Assembly: GCA_945957575.1 (NCBI GenBank)
Contig: CAMFLW010000014.1
Coordinates: forward strand, 1 to 40,677
Direction: 5' to 3'
DNA: 40,677 bases
Origin: an uncultured Aeromonas sp.
Lineage (GTDB): Bacteria; Pseudomonadota; Gammaproteobacteria; Enterobacterales; Aeromonadaceae
Shown here: positions 7,659-16,493 of the stretch, in pieces
How the letters are laid out: each line of letters begins with the position of its first letter
Position numbering within the stretch: position 1 is the stretch's first letter
Made by a program: the position numbers and the translations under genes
Notes under the pieces: generated by a model
What the model was told of the DNA's origin: nothing
Seen by the model: only the letters and a program-made list of their open reading frames with translations
The model's database searches: none

Positions 7659-9137
7659 TCACTTCAGATAGCGCTGTTCCAGATGCTGGCGCAGCCAGTG
7701 CGGGTTCAGCGCCTCGCCGGTAGCGCGGCTGATCAGCTCATCCGTGCTGTAGCGGCTACCCTGCGACCAGATGTGTCGGCCGAGCCAGGCGAAGATCTCC
7801 GGCAGGCGGCCTGCCGCGATCACCTCACTCATGCTGCCGAGCTCTTTCTCCAGCGCAAAGCGCAGCTGCGCGGCATACATGGCACCGAGCGTGTAGCTCG
7901 GGAAGTAGCCGAACGAACCGTCAGTCCAGTGGATATCCTGCATGCAACCATTGCGGTAGTTGCCCCTGGTGGAGAGTCCCAGCCACTGTTGCATCTTGGC
8001 GTCCCACAGTTCGGGGATGTCTGCTACTTCGATCCGCCCTTCTATCAGGTCTCGCTCCAGTTCGTAGCGCAGGATGACGTGGGCAGGATAGGTCACCTCA
8101 TCCGCATCGACCCGGATAAAACCGGGCTCGACCCGGCTGTAGAGTCTGGCGAGATTGGTCGGGCTCAGGGCCGGCTGATCGCCGCAATGGGCGCGAATAT
8201 GGGGCGCCAGCAACGAGAGGAAGGCGGGATCGTGGCCGAGCTGCATCTCGCAAAACAGGCTCTGGCTCTCGTGAATCGCCATGGAGCGCGCCTCGGCAAC
8301 CGGCTGCCCCGACAGCTGGCGTGGCAAGCCCTGCTCGTAACGGGCATGGCCGGTTTCATGGACTATGCCCATCAGGCTGGAGATAAACTCCTGCTCGTTG
8401 TATCTGGTGGTGATGCGCACATCGGTCGGTACACCGCCGCAGAAGGGGTGACTGCTCACATCAAGCCGGCCATGGGCGAAGTCAAAACCGAGTAGCCCCA
8501 TCACCTCCTGACCGAGCGCCTGCTGGGCCGCGATGGGGAAGGGGCCTTGCGGCAGCAGTACGGACTCTTCCTTTTGCCGCTCGCTGACCTGCTGGATAAG
8601 GGGCGGCAGCCAGCTGGCGAGATCGCCGAAGATCTGATCCAGCCGCTCGCTGGTCATGCCCGGCTCATAGAGTGCCAGCATGGCGTCGTAGGGGCGCACG
8701 CCGAGCTTGTCTGCCCGCAAACGAGCCACCTCGCGGGAGAGCTTCACCACCTCTTCGAGATTGGGGGCAAAACCGGCCCAGTCGTTGTTTTTGCGCTGGC
8801 TGCGCCAGGCGTGCTCGCACTTGCTGCCGGCGAGCGACAGCGCCTCAACCAGCTCGCCGGGCAGCAGGCTGGCATCCTGCCACTGGCGCTTGATTTCGCG
8901 CAGGTTGGCACGCTGCACCTCGTCCAGCTGCTCGCTCTCTGCCTTGGCAATCCAGTCGCCAAGTTCGGGGGCGGTGCGCTTGTGGTGGATGATGAGGTCG
9001 AGCTCGGCCAACGCTTCGGCACGCGCCTCATTGCCCCCTTCCGGCATCATGGCAGCGCGATCCCAGCCACAGATGGCGGAGAGGTGGTTGAGGCGGTGCA
9101 GCTGTTGCTGGTGCTGTTCAAGTTTCTGGTATGACAT
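7659..9137 (-). CDS. M32-family metallocarboxypeptidase
   Basis: A 492-residue cytosolic zinc carboxypeptidase of the M32 (Taq carboxypeptidase) family, which removes C-terminal residues from peptides. The zinc motif HETGH is at residues 260-264 in GIVHETGHARYEQGL; downstream family blocks ESQSLFCEMQLG and RVDADEVTYPAHVILRYELE are intact. The length is normal for the family and there is no signal peptide. AAGGAC precedes the ATG at 9137. smrA lies 39 bp upstream on the same strand, so the two may share a transcript. Confidence 0.93.
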   Translation of the reverse strand: MSYQKLEQHQQQLHRLNHLSAICGWDRAAMMPEGGNEARAEALAELDLIIHHKRTAPELGDWIAKAESEQLDEVQRANLREIKRQWQDASLLPGELVEALSLAGSKCEHAWRSQRKNNDWAGFAPNLEEVVKLSREVARLRADKLGVRPYDAMLALYEPGMTSERLDQIFGDLASWLPPLIQQVSERQKEESVLLPQGPFPIAAQQALGQEVMGLLGFDFAHGRLDVSSHPFCGGVPTDVRITTRYNEQEFISSLMGIVHETGHARYEQGLPRQLSGQPVAEARSMAIHESQSLFCEMQLGHDPAFLSLLAPHIRAHCGDQPALSPTNLARLYSRVEPGFIRVDADEVTYPAHVILRYELERDLIEGRIEVADIPELWDAKMQQWLGLSTRGNYRNGCMQDIHWTDGSFGYFPSYTLGAMYAAQLRFALEKELGSMSEVIAAGRLPEIFAWLGRHIWSQGSRYSTDELISRATGEALNPHWLRQHLEQRYLK

Positions 9138-9176
9138 GGTGTTGTCCTTGTGATCGTCCCTGACGGGCGCCCGGGA

Positions 9177-9758
9177 TCAGCCGAGGCGCTTCTGGTGGCG
9201 TTCGCGGTTTTCCGCTTTCTTGCGCTCGCTCTTGCGCAGCAGCACATAGAGGGCGCCGCTGCCGCCGTGGCGGCGCTCGGCGCTGTGGATGGCCATCACC
9301 GCCGGCAACTGCGGCAGCCAGGCGCTGACATAGCTTTTCAGCAGGGCGCGCGGCGTGCTGCGCTCCCCCTTCCCGTGCAGGATCAGCAGACAGCGGATAT
9401 CGCGCTGCTCGCAATCGGTGATGAACTGCACCAGCGTCTGGCGCGCTTCATTGAGCGTTTTCTGGTGCAAGTCCAGGCTTGCCTGCAGCTCGTACTTGCC
9501 GAGCCGCAGCTTCTTGTAGACCCCTTCTTGTACGCCATCGCGCTTGAAGCCGGTGATCTCGTGCGGGTCGAGCATCTCGATCGCCTCCATGGTGAGGTGA
9601 TCGAGCGCCAGCTGCTCGGCTGTGGCCGCCTGACGGCGGGCCAGCTGGGCTTCTGTCGGGGCGGATTTCACCCCCTGGGGATGGATATTGTCGCTGCGAA
9701 TGGGCCTGACATCGGCCACTTCATTCAGAAAAAGCGAGAGTTCGTCGCTATGTGACAC
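9177..9758 (-). CDS. smrA: Smr-domain DNA endonuclease SmrA
   Basis: A 193-residue protein resembling E. coli SmrA (YdaL), a small nicking endonuclease. The C-terminal Smr domain has its two signatures: the conserved LDLH (residues about 100-103) and LILHGKG (about 127-133). After these come HGGSGALYVLLRKSE and a basic tail. The start is taken as GTG 9758 because GGGGAG lies 6 nt upstream and translation gives SHSDELSLFLNEV, the usual N-terminus; an open frame to 9836 has no ribosome site. It is the first gene of a possible smrA-carboxypeptidase unit. Confidence 0.83.
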   Translation of the reverse strand: MSHSDELSLFLNEVADVRPIRSDNIHPQGVKSAPTEAQLARRQAATAEQLALDHLTMEAIEMLDPHEITGFKRDGVQEGVYKKLRLGKYELQASLDLHQKTLNEARQTLVQFITDCEQRDIRCLLILHGKGERSTPRALLKSYVSAWLPQLPAVMAIHSAERRHGGSGALYVLLRKSERKKAENRERHQKRLG

Positions 9759-9905
9759 GGCAGGCTCCCCATATGAAACAAAGTGGGGGCCATTATAGCG
9801 GTGCCAGCCGATCTGCAAAACGATCGGCCGGTTCAATAGCGCGGGGAGGGATAAACCGGGGCGCCGGAGACGAAACAGGCGGCCAGTTGCTGCCGCCTGT
9901 GGGGG

Positions 9906-10055
9906 TTACTTCTCTGCTTTGGGCGGCTGCGAGTGCATCACCTTGTAGATGAAGTAGGCAGCGTAAGAGCTGATCAGGATGAAGGTGCCGATAATCACCA
10001 TCATCGACATCAAGCCCACGCTGTTGCCAAACATCAGATCCAGCCAAAAGTCCAT
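9906..10055 (-). CDS. DUF3149-family small membrane protein
   Basis: A 49-residue protein starting MDFWLDLMFGNSVGLMSMM, with one transmembrane helix (about residues 14-38) and a short charged tail PPKAEK. This is the size and pattern of DUF3149, a family without known function. AGGAG lies 7 nt before the ATG at 10055. Unusually for such a tiny gene, the upstream region holds a good promoter, a dyad over the -35 box, a leader hairpin that covers part of the ribosome site, and an overlapping 19-codon open frame. The gene is monocistronic as far as can be seen. Confidence 0.8.
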   Translation of the reverse strand: MDFWLDLMFGNSVGLMSMMVIIGTFILISSYAAYFIYKVMHSQPPKAEK

Positions 10056-10064
10056 TTCATTGCT

Positions 10065-10087
10065 CCTGTCACCCGGTGGATGACAGG
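10065..10087 (-). promoter_or_regulatory. Leader hairpin overlapping the DUF3149 ribosome binding site
   Basis: On the minus strand CCTGTCATCC (10078-10087) pairs with GGGTGACAGG (10065-10074), 10 pairs including one G-U, around a 3-nt loop. The last AGG is the first part of the AGGAG Shine-Dalgarno sequence (10063-10067), so the folded leader should limit translation initiation. Confidence 0.55.
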
Positions 10088-10102
10088 CATCATAAATACC
10101 CC

Positions 10103-10135
10103 TTTATATGCAAGGAGATGATCCCGATCAACTCC
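10103..10135 (-). promoter_or_regulatory. Promoter of the DUF3149 gene with dyad over the -35 box
   Basis: TTGATC (10126-10131) and TATAAA (10103-10108) are spaced 17 bp apart, with a start near 10096, so the mRNA leader is about 40 nt. A 22-bp dyad (10114-10135: ten-base arms differing from perfect symmetry at one position, 2-bp centre) spans the -35 element and is a candidate operator. No regulator is identified. Confidence 0.5.
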
Positions 10136-10189
10136 CCATGAGATTGTTTTATGACCAGTTATAAACTGTGATAAATCTCACTCGAATCC

Positions 10190-11080
10190 TTATTTGGTGC
10201 TTTGCTGCACGGTGGGGGTGGTCAGCAGCGTGACGCGCCACCCCTGCTGCTCCAGCAGCGCCAGCAGTCCCTGCTCGCCGTAAAGATGCAGCGCGCCGAC
10301 CACAATAAAGCTCTCGTTGGGCAGGGTCTGCCACTTGGCCAGCCAGTTGTGGTTGCGCTCTGCCAGCAGGGTCTGCTCCATCCAGCTCTGCAGGGCGGGC
10401 GGTGCCATCTCCTCCTTGAGCAGATTGATAAGCGTTGCCTCGTCCCCTTGCTGCCACGCCTTCATCACGGCGGCGAAGCCGGTGTCGAGCATCGGCAGCT
10501 CGTCGAGGGTGCTGGAGAGCATCAGGGTCTGGTTGTCACCCACGCTGGCAAGATAGCCGAGCTGCTCCAGCAGGGTCTCGAAGCCCACCACGGGTTTGCC
10601 CTCTTTGGCAGCCAGTGCGGCAAAGTGTTGATCGATCCCGAGCTCGCTCTTGAAGTCGGAGCGGGCCATGGCGGCCTGAGTCAGGGTGATGGCAACAAAC
10701 CAGGGGCGCAGTGGGGCGAGCGCAGCTTCATTGAGGCCAAGACGTGCGCCAGCCATCAGGGTGCGCTGGTAGAGTTCGGCAGGCAGATGCTCCTTGAGTG
10801 CCTTGCCATCTACCAGGCGGGTGAGAGAGCCCATCTCTTGCCACTGCGCCTGCGTGATGCTGTTCATGTCGACCTCCATCACCAGTGCACGGCTCTGCAG
10901 CCAGGCCCGCTCGACCGGCTCCGGTAGCGGATAGAGGGAGGGCTTGCCCGCATGAATGGAGCCCAGCAGCCAGTGTTGCTGGTTGCCCTTGCTGATCTTG
11001 TAGAAGGCGGGATCGGCAAAGGCGCTGAGCGGTAGCAGCATGCAGAGCAGAAAGGCAAACAGGGAGCGCTGGAATTTCAT
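10190..11080 (-). CDS. TraB/GumN-family exported protein
   Basis: A 296-residue exported protein of the TraB/GumN (TIKI-like) family, thought to be metal-dependent proteases by analogy. The N-terminus MKFQRSLFAFLLCMLLPLSAFA is a Sec signal peptide, cleaved before DPAFYK. The family residues are all present: GSIHAGKP near residue 37, AERNHNW near 250 and VGALHLYGEQG near 268. The start at 11080 is chosen because it begins the signal peptide; the open frame continues upstream to 11197 without a better site. It is divergent from the DUF1904 gene. The substrate is unknown. Confidence 0.85.
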   Translation of the reverse strand: MKFQRSLFAFLLCMLLPLSAFADPAFYKISKGNQQHWLLGSIHAGKPSLYPLPEPVERAWLQSRALVMEVDMNSITQAQWQEMGSLTRLVDGKALKEHLPAELYQRTLMAGARLGLNEAALAPLRPWFVAITLTQAAMARSDFKSELGIDQHFAALAAKEGKPVVGFETLLEQLGYLASVGDNQTLMLSSTLDELPMLDTGFAAVMKAWQQGDEATLINLLKEEMAPPALQSWMEQTLLAERNHNWLAKWQTLPNESFIVVGALHLYGEQGLLALLEQQGWRVTLLTTPTVQQSTK

Positions 11081-11166
11081 GGTGATCCTTATCCGGGCTG
11101 GTGACTTCTTTTCATCGCAGGAGACTCTATGATAAGTGCTCATTTCCGATAGCCAAGAGGTTTGCC

Positions 11167-11499
11167 ATGCCCCATCTTCGTTTTCGCGCCGTTTCACTCG
11201 ATACCCTCAAGGAGATCAGCACGCCGCTGCTTGCGGATCTCTGTGCCCTGACCGGTGGCAAGCCGGAGTTCGTCACCATGGAGCGGGTCGAGAGCCACTG
11301 GGTTCGTGACGGTGAACTGGAGTCCGGTTTTCCGTTTGTCGAGCTGCACTGGTTTGCCAGGCCGCAGGAGCTGCAGGATGAGGCAGCTGGCCTTATTACC
11401 CGCCATCTGAAGGCGGCGCTGGGGGAACAGACCTATGTGGTGGTGCAGGTTTTCCCCATCGATAAAAGCGCCTACTACAGCAATGGCGAGCACTATTGA
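11167..11499 (+). CDS. DUF1904-family protein
   Basis: A 110-residue cytosolic protein starting MPHLRFRAV, with a two-part alpha/beta pattern ending in YVVVQVFPIDKSAYYSNGEHY. This matches the DUF1904 family, which resembles the tautomerase superfamily fold. The function is unknown. AAGAGG sits 6-7 nt before the ATG at 11167. It is divergent from the GumN-type gene and convergent with the SDR gene, with only 34 bp between the stops and no strong terminator there. Confidence 0.75.
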   Translation: MPHLRFRAVSLDTLKEISTPLLADLCALTGGKPEFVTMERVESHWVRDGELESGFPFVELHWFARPQELQDEAAGLITRHLKAALGEQTYVVVQVFPIDKSAYYSNGEHY

Positions 11500-11533
11500 A
11501 CGAGGCGACGCTGGTCGTCGTCAGCGCAAGGGA

Positions 11534-12361
11534 TCAGGCTGACTTTGCCAATAGCTTGTCGAGCCAGCGAGTGGGCAGGATCCGTCTTAGCAGAGCAAAA
11601 ATTCTGGTTGGGGTGGTGACCGGATAGCGCGCCTTGGGGCGAGCGCTGGTCAATGCATGGATTAGCGGCGGCAGACAGGCTTCGCTTGGCAGGGTAAAGC
11701 CACGGGCGCCGCCCTCGCGTTCCAGCCGATTGAGGGTCTGCTGGTAGGCCGCCTGATGGCGGCTCTTGGTCGGGTCGATGTGGCGCAGAAAGGCGGCGCG
11801 GGCGTTGGCGCGAAAGCGGGTATCGATGGGGCCGGGTTCAATCAGGCTGATATGGACGCCGCTGCCGGCCAGCTCGAGGCGCAGGGTATCCGAGTAACCC
11901 TCCAGCGCAAACTTGCTGGCGTTGTAGGCGCCGCGATACTTCATGGCGACCAGTCCCAGCACCGAGCTGTTTTGCACGATCCGCCCCTCTTTGGCCTCCA
12001 GCATGGCGGGCAGCACCTGACGAATGAGGTGATGCCAGCCAAACAGGTTGGTGTTGAACTGCTCGCGCAGCGCCTCTGTAGGAAGATCTTCCAGCGCCCC
12101 CGGCTGGCCATAAGCGCCGTTGTTGAACAGGCCATAGAGGCGACCTCCAGCAAGATGGAGTGCCGCACTGGCTCCGAGTTCGATGGAGGCGGGATCCGCC
12201 AGATCCAGCTGTACTGCCAGCAGCCCCTGCTGCTGCAAGCGCTCCACATCCTCTGCCTTGCGTGCCGAGGCGATCACGGTAAAACCGTGCTGACCCAGCG
12301 CCTGGGCGGCAGCCAGACCAATCCCGCTGGAACATCCGGTGACAAGAACAAATCGGGGCAT
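11534..12361 (-). CDS. Short-chain dehydrogenase/reductase (SDR)
   Basis: A 275-residue classical SDR oxidoreductase. The cofactor loop TGCSSGIG is at residues 8-15, and the catalytic Ser133 (NSS), Tyr146 and Lys150 (YNASK) are in place. The usual NNAG motif reads NNGA, a small variation. The C-terminal extension (about residues 240-275, FALLRRILPTRWLDKLL) is basic and amphipathic, as in SDRs that contact membranes. The substrate cannot be told. It lies downstream of chiP on the same strand but is separated from it by the chiP transcript start side and a terminator, so it should be a separate unit. Confidence 0.88.
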   Translation of the reverse strand: MPRFVLVTGCSSGIGLAAAQALGQHGFTVIASARKAEDVERLQQQGLLAVQLDLADPASIELGASAALHLAGGRLYGLFNNGAYGQPGALEDLPTEALREQFNTNLFGWHHLIRQVLPAMLEAKEGRIVQNSSVLGLVAMKYRGAYNASKFALEGYSDTLRLELAGSGVHISLIEPGPIDTRFRANARAAFLRHIDPTKSRHQAAYQQTLNRLEREGGARGFTLPSEACLPPLIHALTSARPKARYPVTTPTRIFALLRRILPTRWLDKLLAKSA

Positions 12362-12433
12362 AGGGAGATCCTTGTGAGAGGGGAGGCGAATGGAAAGTGG
12401 GAGTTTGTCAGCATGTTAACCTGCTGATCGGGG

Positions 12434-12463
12434 AAAAGAAAACCGGGCCAAGTGGCCCGGTTT
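12434..12463 (-). terminator. Terminator of chiP
   Basis: AAACCGGGCC (12440-12449) and GGCCCGGTTT (12454-12463) form a perfect 10-bp stem with a 4-nt loop. On the minus strand it runs into a T-rich tract (complement of 12434-12440). It lies 20 bp after the chiP stop. Confidence 0.85.
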
Positions 12464-12483
12464 GCTGACATCGTATTGTCTGA

Positions 12484-13950
12484 TTACATGATGGTAAACG
12501 GAGCAATGATGTGGAACTTGACGTCACGCTCGGAGGTGAACATGTTGGGATAAGCCCAGCTACCCAATTCATCCTGCTTGTTGTTGTAATCGGTGAAGTG
12601 CAGTTTGAACAGGGTGCCTTTCAACTTGCCATCTTGCACGGTATACATAACGTCGAAGTTAGCGGCCCACTCTTCACCATTCTTCAGCTTGCCATCGCCA
12701 CTTTCGGCATCCCAACCGTAAGCACCGGAAACACCGATTGCCCAACCCGGTGCACCCACCAGATCATCCAGCGAGCGAGTCACCCCGGCAAACACGGCTT
12801 TCTCATTGTTGTTGTTCCAATCGGAGCGGGAGTCCCACCAAATTTCGTTGGCACCCTGGGAGTTGCCATAGCCACGGGTCAGACGCGGCAGGTAGTTGCC
12901 TTCGGCACCTTCAGCCTTGGTCCACATCCCTTCCAGACGGAAACCGTACTGCTGGTAGTTCCAGGCGGCGGTCAATGCTTGCTGCCATGCCATGCCATCG
13001 TAGGTCTCGATCTCTTTACCACCCTTCATGTAGGTTTCGGTTTCGGAGCCGTAGAACTGGTAGCTGGTGGAGAGGCCGCCCAGTACGTCAAACTTGTGAG
13101 CCAGCTTGAAATGATAGCTATCCATATAGCCTTCGGACTGACCGAAAGAACCAGTTACGGCAGTGCCGTTTTCGAAGGTGTAACGGGCTGCGATACCGTG
13201 GATGTAGTCGATGACGTTTTCGTCAGCAAACGGGTCCATCCAGGCCTTGGCGCGGGAGAACACCTGAGTCTCTTTGTACCAGGGGGCCTTGTACTCGTCG
13301 GCGATGGCGTAGGTCAGGTAAAGACCACCGATATTGCCTTCAATTTGGCCACCACGATAGGTGCCCGGCTGATAGGACCAGTTCACCCCGATCACACCCG
13401 GCACGTAGAGCTGGGTATAACCGCTCTTGGCGGTCAGCGCGCCGTCCAGGAACTTAAACTTCAGCGCAGCATTTGAAAGACTAAAACCGCCGGCGGCTGC
13501 GGCATCGCTATAGTTGTTGCCCCAAGAGTTACCGGCAAAAGAGAACTCGTTTTCTTGGTTAACCGGGTTTGTTTCATCGATGGACAGGTCATATGCACCG
13601 AAACCGCCCAGATCCAAGCCCACCATATCCCACGCATACCCAGAATTGAAGTTCAGGGCGATTTGGGTGGTGGCATGGCTCAGGTTAGTTTTGTAACGAC
13701 CAGCATTAGGATTGCGAACAGGATCTTTTCCACCAGCTGGATCAGCCATGGTTGGATCTTCTACACGTTGACGATCACGTTGAAAGTAGAAAATCCCACC
13801 AGTGAGCTTCGCATCATCAGCAAAGGCAGAGTATGACTTGCCGTAGTCCGGGCTCATCATATCCTGAGCAGCCAACGCCATACCGGGGGCGACCAGAGCG
13901 GCTACCACAGCGGCACTCAAAGCGGCGCGCTTAAAGATCACTTTTTCCAT
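12484..13950 (-). CDS. chiP: Chitoporin ChiP (OprD-type outer-membrane channel)
   Basis: A 488-residue outer-membrane channel for chitin oligosaccharides. It resembles E. coli ChiP (YbfM) along its length: KLTGGIFYFQRDR near the start, KYKTNLSHAT-like GRYKTNLSHATTQ, WSYQPGTYRGGQ, DEYKAPWYKE, WWDSRSDWNNNNEKAVF, and the C-terminus ERDVKFHIIAPFTIM ending in a hydrophobic residue as beta-barrels do. A signal peptide (MEKVIFKRAALSAAVVAALVAPGMALA) precedes AQD. AGGAG lies 7 nt before the ATG. A NagC-type dyad inside a candidate promoter 220 bp upstream fits induction by N-acetylglucosamine. It works with the chitinase encoded 4 kb away, by inference. Confidence 0.9.
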   Translation of the reverse strand: MEKVIFKRAALSAAVVAALVAPGMALAAQDMMSPDYGKSYSAFADDAKLTGGIFYFQRDRQRVEDPTMADPAGGKDPVRNPNAGRYKTNLSHATTQIALNFNSGYAWDMVGLDLGGFGAYDLSIDETNPVNQENEFSFAGNSWGNNYSDAAAAGGFSLSNAALKFKFLDGALTAKSGYTQLYVPGVIGVNWSYQPGTYRGGQIEGNIGGLYLTYAIADEYKAPWYKETQVFSRAKAWMDPFADENVIDYIHGIAARYTFENGTAVTGSFGQSEGYMDSYHFKLAHKFDVLGGLSTSYQFYGSETETYMKGGKEIETYDGMAWQQALTAAWNYQQYGFRLEGMWTKAEGAEGNYLPRLTRGYGNSQGANEIWWDSRSDWNNNNEKAVFAGVTRSLDDLVGAPGWAIGVSGAYGWDAESGDGKLKNGEEWAANFDVMYTVQDGKLKGTLFKLHFTDYNNKQDELGSWAYPNMFTSERDVKFHIIAPFTIM

Positions 13951-14389
13951 TTTATTGCTCCTGATTTTATGGACTTAGCTTTTTTCCGGCAGTTGGCATC
14001 TGGCCTACCGCTCGGTATTGGCATTGCAATCAAAACCCCGAAGGGCAAAAAATCTTGTCTTGGTTATCTGCAAACCCGGATGTCTTGGCACATCTCGTCG
14101 TTGGCAGTCCTGATCATCACATGTTGTTTTTTATGTTCCGATTCTTGGCTTATCGGACAGCTCCAAGAGTACGTTCGCGGTGCGAAATATCAATGAAAAG
14201 TTCCCTCAACATTTCAAAAGTATGACCGAGTGCAAATAATCGTGGGTAGGGTCGTAAACAGCCTGATGGCAGGTGCCACGGTGATGAGAACGTTTTCTTG
14301 GTGTCACCGCCAGCACTGGTGCGGTTTTTCCTCCGGTACGGGCGAAGCGCTGCCAGTTAACCAGTCGGTAACAGATAATTTTGTGCTAC
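13951..14389. other. Long intergenic region upstream of chiP
   Basis: About 440 bp between chiP and the terminator of the neighbouring chemoreceptor, with no convincing gene. It holds the chiP ribosome site, a leader of roughly 210 nt if the promoter at 14166-14193 is right, and a weaker inverted repeat CGGTGA...TCACCG (14279-14308). The length suggests more than one regulator. Confidence 0.5.
14166..14193 (-). promoter_or_regulatory. Candidate chiP promoter with NagC-like operator in its spacer
   Basis: On the minus strand TTGATA (14188-14193) and TACTCT (14166-14171) are 16 bp apart. Between them is the perfect dyad TTCGC-N3-GCGAA (14174-14186). NagC and related ROK repressors bind such TTCGC/GCGAA dyads with AT-rich flanks, and GlcNAc-6-P relieves NagC. 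The site is recognised by pattern only. Confidence 0.45.
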
Positions 14390-14420
14390 AAAAAAACTTT
14401 CCCTCTGGTCGAGGGAAAGT
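14390..14420 (-). terminator. Terminator of the 14.4-16.4 kb chemoreceptor
   Basis: ACTTTCCCTC (14396-14405) and GAGGGAAAGT (14411-14420) form a perfect 10-bp stem with loop TGGTC. On the minus strand it is followed by seven T (complement of 14390-14396). Confidence 0.9.
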
Positions 14421-14450
14421 GATTTGGTGGAGATGTGGGGCGAAGAGGGG

Positions 14451-16388
14451 TCAACTTTGCTGGCCGAGGATGCGGGGGATCTGTTGCGCCTGATGGTGGA
14501 TATGGGACGAGACCTGCACCGAGAGCTGACTCACCTGACGGGCATGCTGATGGATACGGGTGATCAGATCGGCAAAACTGGCCAGCTTGTGTTCCTGACT
14601 TTTGGCGTTGTCGGCGCCCTGCAGGGCTATCACTGCGGTGTTGCGGGCTATCTCCCGCACCGCCTGGGTGGTCTGGCGCAGTTGCTCCGCCTGCACCTGC
14701 TGGCGGCTTGACTCGCGGGTGATCCGGTTCAGCACGGTACCAAGCTGTTCACCGGATTGGGTCAGACGCCCCAGAATATCGGTGATCTGGTTGAGGGATT
14801 GCTGGGTATTGGCCGAGAGGTGGCGTACTTCATCGGCGACCACCGCAAAGCCGCGCCCCTGTTCCCCTGCGCGGGCCGCTTCGATGGCGGCGTTGAGGGC
14901 CAGCAAGTTGGTCTGCTGAGCGATATGACCGATCACATCGACAATGGCCGTCACATCGGCAACCGAGCGGGTGAGGGCCTGCAGCGCCTCATCGCTCTCG
15001 TCAATCGCCAGTCCTGTCTGATGAGTGGCGTGCAGCATGTTACCCACCAGATCTTCGCTCTGGCTCATCGCCTGCTCGTTGTGGTGGGCGTGCCGGGCGA
15101 TGTCGGCAGCGACCTGATGGACCTCCCCGGCCAGCTGGTTCAGTTCATCCATCATCTGGCCGCTCTCGTCGACTACCTGTTCGGTGGTGCGGGTGCTGTG
15201 ATGGATCTCGTCAACCTGGCTGACCATCCCTTGCAGACTGAGGGATACTGCTGAGAGCTGCCCAGCTTTCTGTTGCTGATCCAGGTGCAGGCGGCCGATC
15301 AGCCGGTTGTAGCTGGCAACGATATCGGCCAGCTCGTTGCGATCGCGCCCGGCAGGCAACGGCTCAGCCTGCCCCGTCTGATCGAGCTGCAGAAAGGCTC
15401 CGCGCAGTCGCAACAAGGGGGCGAGCAGCCAGCGTCGTTGCACCAGCGCAAACAGCAGTGCGACAACCACCAGGCAGAGCGCCAGCGTACCGAGGATGGT
15501 GGCCAGCTCCTGATTGACGGCTTGCCGCTCGCGGGCAAGTTGTTCCCCCATCTGTCTGGTCGCTTGCAACATGGCCATGATGTCTTGCTGCACGGTCTGG
15601 CGGCCAGCCTGTTGTTGCTGAAGCGCCGTGCGGCTGTTGGCCAGCTCCTGCGGATAGCGGCCCAGCAGCGAGCGTAATTCGCTGCGCGGTTGATCTCCCA
15701 GCTCCTTGCGCACCGGCTCCCCCAGCGTGAACTCATCGGCGGGCGCCTCTTCATACAGGCCGAGCAGCGGCAAGGTTTGCAGCGCTTGCGCCTGTTTTTG
15801 CAGTGCCTCCAGTTCGAAGCGGATCCCTTCGAGCAGCTTCTCATTGCCCTGCTCCATATAGCTTTGGCGCAAATGGGCGAGGCGCGGCAGGCCTGCCAGG
15901 ATCTCGGCTGCGCCGCTGCGATATTGCTGTGCCGCGGCAGATTGTTCCGTGCTGGCACCTTGCTCCCCATAGCGGATCAGCGCCATGGCCTGGCTGCCCA
16001 GTTCACTCTCCGCATTTTGCAGCAGCAGCTGGCTGTTGCCCGAGAGCTTGCCTGCGGTCTGATAGTCGTGCGCGATGCGCTGCGCCATCAGCTCGAGTTG
16101 CTGCCTGAGCGTGGTCGCTACGGCATCATCCTGAGCGGCCAGCGAGGAGAGCGCTTGCTGGCGGATCTTCTCTGCCGCGGTCAGCTGCTGTGGATCGCCG
16201 CTATTGAGGTAGTCACGCAGGCTGTTTTGCAGGGTCACCGTCACCAGTTGTTGCAGGGACTCGTGTTGATGCTGGGCCTGATTGGTACGGGCAAGCTGTT
16301 GCCAGCCGTGGTAGAGGGCCAGTGCCTGTCCTCCCGCAACCAGCAACAGAACCAGGGAGGAGAGGGTAGCGTAATGGGCGATTTTCAC
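14451..16388 (-). CDS. Methyl-accepting chemotaxis protein with large helical sensor domain
   Basis: A 645-residue membrane chemoreceptor. A transmembrane helix (about residues 6-26) and a second one (about 300-322) bracket a sensor region of some 270 residues. That region is rich in Gln, Ala and Leu and predicted all-helical, which resembles helical-bundle (HBM or four-helix) sensors rather than Cache. HAMP-like sequence follows, and then the signalling tip [22 protein letters not shown], which contacts CheA/CheW. There is no C-terminal CheR-docking pentapeptide. The start is taken as GTG 16388, which gives the usual short N-terminus ([10 protein letters not shown]); an ATG at 16415 is the alternative, and neither has a strong ribosome site. 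The ligand is unknown. Confidence 0.87.
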   Translation of the reverse strand: MKIAHYATLSSLVLLLVAGGQALALYHGWQQLARTNQAQHQHESLQQLVTVTLQNSLRDYLNSGDPQQLTAAEKIRQQALSSLAAQDDAVATTLRQQLELMAQRIAHDYQTAGKLSGNSQLLLQNAESELGSQAMALIRYGEQGASTEQSAAAQQYRSGAAEILAGLPRLAHLRQSYMEQGNEKLLEGIRFELEALQKQAQALQTLPLLGLYEEAPADEFTLGEPVRKELGDQPRSELRSLLGRYPQELANSRTALQQQQAGRQTVQQDIMAMLQATRQMGEQLARERQAVNQELATILGTLALCLVVVALLFALVQRRWLLAPLLRLRGAFLQLDQTGQAEPLPAGRDRNELADIVASYNRLIGRLHLDQQQKAGQLSAVSLSLQGMVSQVDEIHHSTRTTEQVVDESGQMMDELNQLAGEVHQVAADIARHAHHNEQAMSQSEDLVGNMLHATHQTGLAIDESDEALQALTRSVADVTAIVDVIGHIAQQTNLLALNAAIEAARAGEQGRGFAVVADEVRHLSANTQQSLNQITDILGRLTQSGEQLGTVLNRITRESSRQQVQAEQLRQTTQAVREIARNTAVIALQGADNAKSQEHKLASFADLITRIHQHARQVSQLSVQVSSHIHHQAQQIPRILGQQS

Positions 16389-16493
16389 GGGGTAATACCT
16401 GTCAGCACAGACCATGGGAGAGCGTGGCCCGAGCCTAAACAGGGATGATGGCGTTTTTATGACAGCGTGGTCAGGTGGCCCTATTTTGCCGAC

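Noticed and set aside
9807-9828. 7-bp inverted repeat GCCGATC...GATCGGC upstream of smrA
   Set aside because: Short stem, no T tract on either strand and no link to a promoter; may be chance.
11500-11533. Hairpin between the DUF1904 and SDR genes
   Set aside because: Only a 5-bp stem (CGCTG/CAGCG) and no T run; not enough to call a terminator.
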